DNA of 10,005 nt, from contig JACCYI010000185.1 of assembly GCA_013696535.1 (NCBI GenBank), positions 1 to 10,005 of the forward strand, given 5' to 3'. Positions 1 through 5,567 of this stretch are shown one piece after another. Source of the DNA: Solirubrobacterales bacterium. Lineage in GTDB: Bacteria; Actinomycetota; Thermoleophilia; Solirubrobacterales; Solirubrobacteraceae. How positions within the stretch are numbered: the stretch's first letter is position 1; each line of letters opens with the position of its first letter. The notes beneath the pieces are model-generated. The model was not told where the DNA came from. It did not search any database and worked only from the letters and a program-made list of their open reading frames with translations. Made by a program: the position numbers and the translations under genes.

Positions 1-770
1 ACGTCGAGGTAGGGCAGCGCCGGCTTGACCATGACGACGTCCGCTCCCTCCTCCTCGTCCAGGCGCGCCGCGCGCACCGCCTCGCGCGCGTTGGCGGGAT
101 CCATCTGGTAGCCGCGCCGGTCGCCGGAGGCGGGCGCGGAGTCCGCGGCCTCACGGAACGGACCGTAGAACGCCGAGGCGTACTTCGCGGAGTGGGCGAT
201 GATCGGCGTCTCGGAGTAGCCCTCCTCATCGAGCGCGGCCCGCAGGGCGCCGACGCGTCCGTCCATCATGTCGCTCGGGGCGAGCGCGTCCGCTCCGGCC
301 GCGACCTGGGCCACGGCCGTGCGGGCCAGCAGCTCGAGCGTCTGATCGTTGTCCACCACGCCGTCTGAGCGCAGGACGCCGCAGTGTCCATGGCTCGTGT
401 ACTCGCAGAGACACAGGTCGGTCACGACGAGAAGATCCGGATGGGCAGCCTTGATGGCCCGGGTCGCCAGTTGCACCACACCTTCCTCGTCCCACGCGCC
501 CGAGCCCATCTCGTCCTTGGACGCCGGCAGGCCGAAGAGCATGACGCCCGCGACACCCAACGCCGCTGCCTCACCCGCCTCCTGGACCGCGTGGTCGATC
601 GAGAGGTGGTCGATGCCCGGCATCGAGGCGATCGGGGTTCGGGTGTCAGACCCGTGCACCACGAACATCGGGTAGATGAGGTGGGACGGGGCCAGCGTCG
701 TCTCGCGCACCAGGGCGCGGAGCCCATCGGTCTTGCGGAGCCGTCGCAGCCTCGTCGCAGGGAACGCCAT
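1..770 (-). CDS. hemB: Porphobilinogen synthase (delta-aminolevulinic acid dehydratase), 3' end cut by window edge
   Basis: HemB condenses two 5-aminolevulinate molecules into porphobilinogen, the second common step of tetrapyrrole (heme, siroheme, cobalamin) synthesis in the cytoplasm. The 256 residues present start at ATG 768-770 and run off the left edge; the family is usually about 320-330 residues, so roughly 70 C-terminal residues are missing. Seen directly: the family N-terminus ([18 protein letters not shown]), a cysteine-rich metal site with Cys120, Cys122 and Cys130 ([14 protein letters not shown]), the first active-site lysine Lys196 in [13 protein letters not shown], and the Schiff-base lysine Lys249 in [10 protein letters not shown]. 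The three cysteines mark the zinc-dependent class; Mg-type enzymes carry Asp/Ala there. No Shine-Dalgarno sequence precedes the ATG, but a TAGACT box lies 7 bases upstream, suggesting leaderless translation from its own promoter. Other hem genes may lie beyond the left edge. Identity is secure. Confidence 0.97.
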   Translation of the reverse strand, partial: MAFPATRLRRLRKTDGLRALVRETTLAPSHLIYPMFVVHGSDTRTPIASMPGIDHLSIDHAVQEAGEAAALGVAGVMLFGLPASKDEMGSGAWDEEGVVQLATRAIKAAHPDLLVVTDLCLCEYTSHGHCGVLRSDGVVDNDQTLELLARTAVAQVAAGADALAPSDMMDGRVGALRAALDEEGYSETPIIAHSAKYASAFYGPFREAADSAPASGDRRGYQMDPANAREAVRAARLDEEEGADVVMVKPALPYLD

Positions 771-777
771 GAGCCCG

Positions 778-805
778 AGTCTAGGGCCAGGCGACGCTCA
801 GTCAG
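778..805 (-). promoter_or_regulatory. Candidate hemB promoter, leaderless type
   Basis: On the minus strand, CTGACT (800-805) and TAGACT (778-783) are separated by 16 bases and match TTGACA and TATAAT at four of six positions each. The -10 box ends 7 bases before the hemB ATG, which would put the transcript start at or next to the start codon. No purine-rich ribosome binding site lies in between. The -35 box overlaps the stop codon of the small upstream reading frame. Inferred from pattern only. Confidence 0.45.
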
Positions 806-1029
806 TGGCTCTGCGCCACTCGACGCGGCGGAGCGGAATCCCGAGGCACTCGAAGTTGTCGAGCAACACGAGATACTCGCGCGCCGTGGCATCGATCCCC
901 ACGATCCTCCCGAACCGCCCGATCTTCGAGCTTGACCGGTGATAGTCCTGGAAGTACACAGCCACCTCGGCTCGGTAGAGCATGCTCGTCGGGCGACACC
1001 TTGACGAACGGCCCGTCGGTCCTGGGCAC
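798..1029 (-). pseudogene. Small gene of unknown function with an apparent single-base frameshift
   Basis: I do not recognise this protein family. A GTG start at 1027-1029 is preceded by GAGGAG four bases upstream. It opens a frame reading PRTDGPFVKVSPDEHA, with nearly every third codon position G or C. Near position 981-985 that frame loses coding character (ALPSRGG...), while the frame offset by one base continues with good codon bias as LYRAEVAVYFQDYH, then a basic segment (SSSKIGRFGRIVGID) and LVLLDNFECLGIPLRRVEW, ending at TGA 798-800. Removing one base near 983 would give a continuous protein of about 76 residues. Without a frameshift, the best alternative is a 61-residue protein from ATG 981-983, which has no well-placed ribosome binding site. 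The interruption could be a real mutation, a programmed shift or a sequencing error. It lies between the exporter genes and hemB on the same strand. Confidence 0.4.
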
Positions 1030-1158
1030 GGGTCTCCTCGGTGCGGACGGGCGCCCTTCCTCGATTTCAACAAGGGCATCGCCCAATGTTCGATCGACAA
1101 GACAAGGTTGTTGCCGGGAGACGCAATCGGCGTGTCCCGCAACTCGCACGGGATGGCT
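1030..1158. other. Non-coding spacer between exporter permease and the small gene
   Basis: No reading frame here shows convincing codon bias in either direction. Part of it (about 1065-1115) is visibly less G+C-rich than the surroundings and could hold a promoter for the small gene downstream, but I cannot name boxes with confidence. A short inverted repeat (GGGC, three-base loop, GCCC) at 1074-1084 is followed on the minus strand by TTGTTG; it is too short to call a terminator for the permease gene. Confidence 0.4.
1034..1039 (-). promoter_or_regulatory. Ribosome binding site for the small frameshifted gene
   Basis: GAGGAG on the minus strand lies four bases before the GTG at 1027-1029. The spacing is slightly short, but this is one of few strong Shine-Dalgarno matches in the window. 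It favours the GTG frame as the original start of the small gene rather than the downstream ATG at 983. Confidence 0.4.
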
Positions 1159-2517
1159 CTAATCGAAGCGACGCACGGCGAATCGGGCAAGCACCCCGAA
1201 GGCCAGGGTCAATAGGGCGAGATGGGCGAGCGGGCGAAGGATTCCCGGTTCGGCGTCGTTGAGCGCCGCGTTGAGAGCCTGGAGCGACGGCTTGAACGGG
1301 AAGAAGGCGGAGACGACCTGGATGGCGTCATAGAGGGCGCCGGATACGGCGTTCGACGGCACAAGCGCGAGGAAGGCGAGCGGTAGCGAGAGCAGGAAGG
1401 CCAGGAGCGAGGCGGTGCGGACCTCCCGCGCCAGGCCGCCGATCGCCACTCCCAGCGCTGCGAAGGCAGTGGCCCCCAGCGCGAGCGCGGGGATCCACAG
1501 CGGGGCACGGCTGAAATCGAGCCCGACCAGCGCTGCGAGCGATACCAGCATCAACAGCGTCACGCCGAACGAGCACAGCGCCGCCAGTCCCACCTTCTCC
1601 ACCAGCAGTCCGCTGCGGGAGACAAGACCCCGGACGAGGCGGGCGAAGGCCTGTTCCTCCCGCTCGAGAGCGAGCATTCCGGCAGCGAGCAGCAGCGTCA
1701 CGAACATGAGCGAGATGGCGACGCTCACCGCGACCGCGTACGCGTCGAGCGGCGTCTTGTCGCCGTCCAACACCGATGTCTTGACGCGCACCGGGCTTCC
1801 CACGGTGTTGAGCACCTCGTCCGACAGGTCGAGGTTGTCGATCGCCAGCTTGGCGAACGCGGAGACCTGGGCGAGCGCGATCCGCTCGGGTGCGTCGCTC
1901 GGCAGCGAGGCGATCGACGCCTCGATGATGGCTCTGGAGCGCTGAAGCCCAAGCACACTGAACGTCCGTCCCAGCAGGGCGAAGTCGCCACCGCGCAGCA
2001 GGATGCCGAGGTAGCGGCCGGCCAGGCCCGTCAGCTGGCCGGAGAGCGCCTGGTTCGCATCGCCCAGCCGCGAGTCGACGATCGATTCGACGTACTGACG
2101 CTCCAGCGGATCCTGCGCGTTGTAGTACACCTCGACGGTCGGTCGTTCGGAATTGCCCGACAGGTTGACCGCGTTCTGCAGCTTCTCGACCGCGTCGGCG
2201 GGGATCACGAGTGCCCCCAGCGCCTTGCCGTCCCTGACCTTGGCGATCGCCTCCTCGCGGGTCTTCACCCGCACGGGGTCCACAGCCTTGAACAGCTCGG
2301 AAGCGAAGCTGGCGGCATCAAGCCGCTGGCCGCCGACGGAGAACTCGCTGTCGCTCGGCGGCACGAGGTTCGCGAACGCCACCTTGGGCTTCTCAGGCGG
2401 ACTCGAGAGCGAGAAGCCGATCAGTGCAGCGATGACGATCGGATAGATGACCAGGATCGACACGAGCAACGGCGATCGCCGGATGATCTGAAGATCCTTG
2501 AGCAGGAGCCAGCGCAT
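1159..2517 (-). CDS. ABC-2 type transporter permease with large extracytoplasmic domain
   Basis: Membrane subunit of an ABC exporter, 452 residues. The N-terminus MRWLLLKDLQIIRRSP is typical of ABC-2 permeases and leads into a first membrane helix (about residues 17-39). Then comes a hydrophilic region of about 220 residues (40-260), predicted outside the membrane and carrying a segment of the NatB/YhgE-like type (DGKALGALVIPADAVEKL). Five or so hydrophobic segments follow in the C-terminal 190 residues (starting near AVAVSVAISLMFVTLLLAAGM), and the protein ends with a basic RFAVRRFD tail. The layout fits the ABC2_membrane_3 / NatB group, which exports ions, drugs, lipids or peptides; the substrate cannot be read from sequence. 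It lies 12 bases after the ATPase gene and has a GGAG ribosome binding site, so the two are almost certainly cotranscribed. CcmB-type heme exporters lack such a large loop, so a cytochrome c role is unlikely despite hemB nearby. Confidence 0.88.
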   Translation of the reverse strand: MRWLLLKDLQIIRRSPLLVSILVIYPIVIAALIGFSLSSPPEKPKVAFANLVPPSDSEFSVGGQRLDAASFASELFKAVDPVRVKTREEAIAKVRDGKALGALVIPADAVEKLQNAVNLSGNSERPTVEVYYNAQDPLERQYVESIVDSRLGDANQALSGQLTGLAGRYLGILLRGGDFALLGRTFSVLGLQRSRAIIEASIASLPSDAPERIALAQVSAFAKLAIDNLDLSDEVLNTVGSPVRVKTSVLDGDKTPLDAYAVAVSVAISLMFVTLLLAAGMLALEREEQAFARLVRGLVSRSGLLVEKVGLAALCSFGVTLLMLVSLAALVGLDFSRAPLWIPALALGATAFAALGVAIGGLAREVRTASLLAFLLSLPLAFLALVPSNAVSGALYDAIQVVSAFFPFKPSLQALNAALNDAEPGILRPLAHLALLTLAFGVLARFAVRRFD

Positions 2518-2521
2518 CCGG

Positions 2522-2527
2522 CTCTCC
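2522..2527 (-). promoter_or_regulatory. Ribosome binding site of the ABC permease gene
   Basis: GGAGAG on the minus strand sits just after the ATPase stop codon; its GGAG core is six bases before the permease ATG. It is the clearest Shine-Dalgarno in the window and belongs to an operon-internal gene, unlike the first genes of the transcription units, which lack one. Confidence 0.6.
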
Positions 2528-2529
2528 GT

Positions 2530-3255
2530 CTAGTGCCCGCGCTCGCGCAGGAAGGCTACGAACGCCGCCTCGAGGTCGCGTTCTCCGCCCACCGTCGATT
2601 TGAGCTCGGCCGCGGTGCCGAGGAAGAGCAACTCACCGTCGGCCAGCACCAGAACGCGATCGGCGTAGCGCTCCGCCTCTCCGACGTCATGCGTCGAGTA
2701 CACGACCATGGTGCCGCTCTCGGCGAGGCCGGCCACGAAAGTCCACAGGATCTCTCTCTGGCGCGGGTCCAGGGACGTCGAGGGCTCGTCGAGCAGGAGC
2801 ACGGGAGGATCACCGAGCAGACCGATGGCGATGTTGACCCGCTGACGGTTGCCGCCGGAGAGCCGACCGACCTCATCGCCCGCGCGATCGGCCAGACCCG
2901 TCTGCGCGAGCATGCGGTCGACGACGCCGTCCACGTCGACGACACGCTCCAAGCGCGCGAAGAGCTGCAGGTTCTCGCGCACTGAGAGCTTCCCGTACAG
3001 CGCCGGCTGTTGTGGGACCCAGCCGACCTCACGCGGATCGTGGGACACAGAGCCACCCGTGGCCGCAAGCGAGCCGGCCAGGATGGCGAGCAGGGTCGTC
3101 TTGCCCGCCCCGTTGGGCCCGATGATCGCCAGCCGCTCACCCGAGGTGGCGGAGAACGAGACCCCCTGCACCGCCCAGCGCTCCCCGTACGCCTTGGTGA
3201 CCCCGTCGACCCTGAGCGGCCGGGCTTCGGGTAGAGCGGGGGTCGGATGGGGCAC
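2530..3255 (-). CDS. ABC transporter ATP-binding protein (ABC-2 exporter type)
   Basis: Cytoplasmic ATPase of 241 residues that powers the exporter whose permease follows. All nucleotide-binding motifs are present in order: Walker A GPNGAGKT (46-53), Q-loop in WVPQQPALYGKLSVREN (Gln82/Gln83), signature LSGGNRQ (132-138), Walker B VLLLDEP (152-158) with catalytic Glu157, D-loop (SLD, 161-163) and H-loop His189 in STHD. The signature variant (GGNRQRVNIA) and the short C-terminal segment match the NatA/CcmA-like exporter class. The start is GTG 3253-3255; translation there gives MPHPTPALPEARPLRV, then the usual strand leading to KAYGERWAVQ. It lies 23 bases after the AI-2E gene stop and could be read through from it, but a TAGCCT box 7 bases before the GTG suggests its own leaderless transcript. 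Substrate unknown. Confidence 0.93.
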   Translation of the reverse strand: MPHPTPALPEARPLRVDGVTKAYGERWAVQGVSFSATSGERLAIIGPNGAGKTTLLAILAGSLAATGGSVSHDPREVGWVPQQPALYGKLSVRENLQLFARLERVVDVDGVVDRMLAQTGLADRAGDEVGRLSGGNRQRVNIAIGLLGDPPVLLLDEPSTSLDPRQREILWTFVAGLAESGTMVVYSTHDVGEAERYADRVLVLADGELLFLGTAAELKSTVGGERDLEAAFVAFLRERGH

Positions 3256-3262
3256 GGAAGCG

Positions 3263-3268
3263 AGGCTA
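3263..3268 (-). promoter_or_regulatory. Candidate -10 box for the ABC ATPase gene
   Basis: TAGCCT (TAnnnT pattern) on the minus strand ends 7 bases before the GTG start, the same spacing seen at hemB, and no ribosome binding site lies between. No clear -35 box was found 16-18 bases upstream. It lies in the 23-base gap after the AI-2E stop codon, so an internal promoter would separate the exporter from the upstream gene. Confidence 0.3.
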
Positions 3269-3278
3269 GTGGCCCCCG

Positions 3279-4670
3279 CTACCCGGGAGCCGTCGATGCG
3301 GCGGCGGTCGATGCGTCGGCGGCGTCGAGTTCTGTGCCACAGGCGCCGCAGATAGATGCATCGGTTTCACGTGGAACGCCGCACTCAGGGCACGGCGGCT
3401 GGCCCGTGGCGGGCGGTTCTGCCACCCGCGTGCCGGCTCCGGCCACCCCAACCCCCGCAGGCGCGACGACCGCCCAGGGCTCGAGGACCAGATGGCGTCG
3501 GAAGTAGACGGCGGTCTCGCGAGCGATGGCGGCCAGCGGAAGCGCGATGAAGGCCCCCACGAATCCGTAGAGCTGACCACCCATCAGCAGCGCCAGGATG
3601 ACCAGCAGCGGGTTGATCCTGAGGGAGTGGCCGAAGACCTGCGGCGCGACGATATGCCCTTCGATCTGCTGGAGAGCGGTGAAGGCCACTGCGAGCCACA
3701 CGGCGTCGAGCGGATCAGGACCGAGGAGGCAGATGAGCCCCGGTGGGGCCGCACCGATCGCCGGCCCGACGTACGGAATCAACTCCGCCAAGCCGTAGAA
3801 GACACCGAAGAACAGGGCATAGGTCTTGCCGTCCTCGAAGATCCCGACCGATCCGAGGATGTAGAGCATGACTCCCGCGCTAGCGCCCATGATCGTCGAG
3901 AACAGCAATTGGCCACGCACGTAGCTCAGGACCGCCCCCTGGATGCGCGTCGGGAAGTCGTCGTCCGTCGAGCCGTCCCCGCTCGGCACGATGCCGCGCA
4001 CGACGTGGCCGATCCGCTCCCCGTAGAGCAGCATGTAGATGCTCACCACCAAGATCAGGATCAGGGCGATGGACGCCTCCACCAGGATCGTCAAGGCCTC
4101 GCGCGTGAACGCGACGATGTCGCCCGAGCCCTTCGTGACCTGCTTCCCGAGCGTCTGCAGCGCGGGCTCGCCCTGCTCCTTGACCTGTACATCGATTCCG
4201 TTGCGATCCAGCCAGTCCTGCAGGTCGGCCAGCTCGGTGTTGGCGTTGTCCACGATGTCCGGAACGTTCTCCTGGAGGGCGGATACCTGGTCGGCCACCG
4301 GGTTGGCCAGCAGGAGGCCAACGCCTCCGAGGCACAGCACAAGAGTGAGAAACACCGTGAGCACCGCCAAACCGCGCGGAAAGCCCGCTCGTCGCAAGAG
4401 ACTCACGAAGGGGTTGAGGAGCAGCGCAATCAGCCCGGCGATGGTGAAGAGCAGGGCGATCGGCCCCGCAGCGCGGAGCAGCCCGTAGGCCGCGAGGATC
4501 CCGAGCGGGAGCAGCACGAGCTGTATCCACCGCGGGACCACCACCGGAGCGACCCGGGCGGGGGGCGCGGGAGGCGGCTCCTCGAGGGGAGCGTCGTGGT
4601 TCGGCGCGGCTTCGCCGACGCCATCGAGGGGATCGGCCGCTCGCTCATCGGTGAACTCGCGCTGCGTCAT
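3279..4670 (-). CDS. AI-2E family transporter (PerM/UPF0118) with C-terminal zinc ribbon
   Basis: Polytopic inner-membrane protein of 463 residues in the AI-2E transporter / PerM family; proven members export autoinducer-2 or exchange Na+/H+, but most are untested. A proline-rich acidic N-terminus (1-45) precedes hydrophobic segments at about 48-66, 69-90, 100-124 and 193-216. A hydrophilic helical stretch (125-192) contains QENVPDIVDNANTEL and so is the family's variable soluble part. Family hallmarks follow: ELIPYVGPAIGAAPP (296-310), IEGHIVAPQVFGHSLRINP (336-354) and MGGQLYGFVGAFIALPLAA (363-381). After the last helix and an Ala/Gly/Pro linker, residues 427-444 form a CPEC-x10-CGAC zinc ribbon, which is not part of the core family domain. 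Start is ATG 4668-4670 with no clear Shine-Dalgarno. Downstream lie the ABC exporter genes on the same strand. Family assignment is firm; substrate is unknown. Confidence 0.92.
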   Translation of the reverse strand: MTQREFTDERAADPLDGVGEAAPNHDAPLEEPPPAPPARVAPVVVPRWIQLVLLPLGILAAYGLLRAAGPIALLFTIAGLIALLLNPFVSLLRRAGFPRGLAVLTVFLTLVLCLGGVGLLLANPVADQVSALQENVPDIVDNANTELADLQDWLDRNGIDVQVKEQGEPALQTLGKQVTKGSGDIVAFTREALTILVEASIALILILVVSIYMLLYGERIGHVVRGIVPSGDGSTDDDFPTRIQGAVLSYVRGQLLFSTIMGASAGVMLYILGSVGIFEDGKTYALFFGVFYGLAELIPYVGPAIGAAPPGLICLLGPDPLDAVWLAVAFTALQQIEGHIVAPQVFGHSLRINPLLVILALLMGGQLYGFVGAFIALPLAAIARETAVYFRRHLVLEPWAVVAPAGVGVAGAGTRVAEPPATGQPPCPECGVPRETDASICGACGTELDAADASTAAASTAPG

Positions 4671-4723
4671 CCACTCTGGAGTATGCGGAAGACCGCCCGC
4701 CGGCCGGTAGCGTGCGGTCGCAG
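4671..4723. promoter_or_regulatory. Compact divergent promoter region between the AI-2E gene and ymdB
   Basis: Only 53 bases separate the two start codons, so both promoters must be in it or overlap the coding sequences. Toward the AI-2E gene, CATACT (4680-4685, minus strand; four of six matches to TATAAT) ends 9 bases before its ATG. Toward ymdB, TAGCGT (4708-4713, plus strand) ends 10 bases before its ATG. Neither start has a ribosome binding site, consistent with very short or absent leaders. No convincing -35 boxes were seen, so exact sites are uncertain. Confidence 0.35.
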
Positions 4724-5509
4724 ATGACCACCATCCTCTTCGTCGGCGACGTCGTCGCGTCGGTCGGCCGACGCGCCTTTCGCAAGCTGTTGCCGGGATT
4801 GCGCGACGAGTTCGGCGTGGATTTCGTCGTCGTCAACGGTGAGAACGCCGCCGGCGGGATCGGCATCACGCCGAAGACGGCCGAGGACCTGTTCGCGGCG
4901 GGAGCTGACGCGATCACCCTGGGCAATCACACCTTCCGCCATAAGGAGGTGTACGGCTACCTGGACTCAGAGCCGCGCATCGTGCGACCGGCCAACTACC
5001 TGCGCTCACAGCCGGGCAAGGGCACCTGCGTCGTCGAGCGCGACGGGATGTCGCTCGGAGTGGTCAACCTCAGCGGCAACGTCTTCCTCCAAGCCGGGCG
5101 CCCGGCCTTCGTCGAGGTCGACACCGCGCTCACCGAGGTCCGTGACGCAGATCACATCCTGGTCGACATGCACGCGGAGGCCACCAGCGAGAAGGTGGCG
5201 CTCGGGTGGTACCTCGACGGGCGGGTCACCGCGGTGGTCGGTACCCACACCCATGTCCCCACCGCTGACGCCCGGGTGCTCCCCGGCGGGACCGCATACA
5301 TCACCGACGTGGGGATGACCGGGGCACGCGACGGGGTGATCGGGGTTCGCAAGGAGCAGTCGATCGAGGTCATGAAGACCCACATGCCGATCCGCTACGA
5401 CGCTGCGGAGGACGACCCTTGGCTCATGGGCGTGGTCATCCGGGCCTCGGCAGAGCGACGCGCGGACACCATCGAGCCGGTGCTGCGCGCCGCAGACGGG
5501 AGCGTCTGA
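4724..5509 (+). CDS. ymdB: YmdB family metallophosphoesterase (TIGR00282)
   Basis: Dinuclear-metal phosphoesterase of 261 residues; Bacillus YmdB hydrolyses 2',3'- and 3',5'-cyclic nucleotides and affects biofilm and motility decisions. Every expected metal and active-site residue is visible at family positions: Asp9 (FVGDVV), Glu40 and Asn41 (VNGENAAGG), Asn68 and His69 (LGNHTF), His150 (DMHAEATSEK), His175 and His177 (VGTHTHVPTAD). Length matches the family (about 260). I chose ATG 4724 because MTTILFVGDVV begins exactly where family members begin; an in-frame GTG at 4712 would add four residues (MRSQ) with no better support. No ribosome binding site is present. In many bacteria the gene follows rny (RNase Y); here it stands alone, divergent from the AI-2E gene. 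The 3' end converges on the phosphodiesterase gene with 58 bases between stops and no clear terminator hairpin. Confidence 0.95.
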   Translation: MTTILFVGDVVASVGRRAFRKLLPGLRDEFGVDFVVVNGENAAGGIGITPKTAEDLFAAGADAITLGNHTFRHKEVYGYLDSEPRIVRPANYLRSQPGKGTCVVERDGMSLGVVNLSGNVFLQAGRPAFVEVDTALTEVRDADHILVDMHAEATSEKVALGWYLDGRVTAVVGTHTHVPTADARVLPGGTAYITDVGMTGARDGVIGVRKEQSIEVMKTHMPIRYDAAEDDPWLMGVVIRASAERRADTIEPVLRAADGSV

Positions 5510-5567
5510 GGCTGGGCTCGTCGCGTTCCAGGGCACCGCAGCCCCCGGCCCGCCGCGGTCAGCCCGA

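Noticed and set aside
1074..1084. Small hairpin (GGGC-ATC-GCCC) after the permease gene
   Set aside because: Stem of four pairs is too short for an intrinsic terminator.
1415..1945. Plus-strand frame of 176 codons within the permease gene
   Set aside because: Ser/Ala/Thr-rich shadow of the minus-strand permease, which has clear membrane segments.
3292..3325. Short direct repeat of GTCGATGCG in the 3' end of the AI-2E gene
   Set aside because: Two imperfect copies reflecting the Ala/Asp/Ser-rich tail coding sequence, not a mobile or regulatory repeat.
4712..4723. Upstream GTG start for ymdB
   Set aside because: Adds only MRSQ before the family's usual N-terminus and has no ribosome binding site.
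3492..4727. Long plus-strand frame of 411 codons opposite the AI-2E gene
   Set aside because: Its translation is rich in Arg, Glu, Gln, Asp and His with no hydrophobic core or known motif, and it is antisense to a gene with clear family motifs; long antisense frames are common in high-GC DNA.
5510..5567. Possible bidirectional terminator between ymdB and the phosphodiesterase gene
   Set aside because: Only 5-base inverted repeats with long loops (GGGCT/AGCCC, ACCGC/GCGGT) and no T-tract on either strand; termination here is likely from gene layout but no site can be named.
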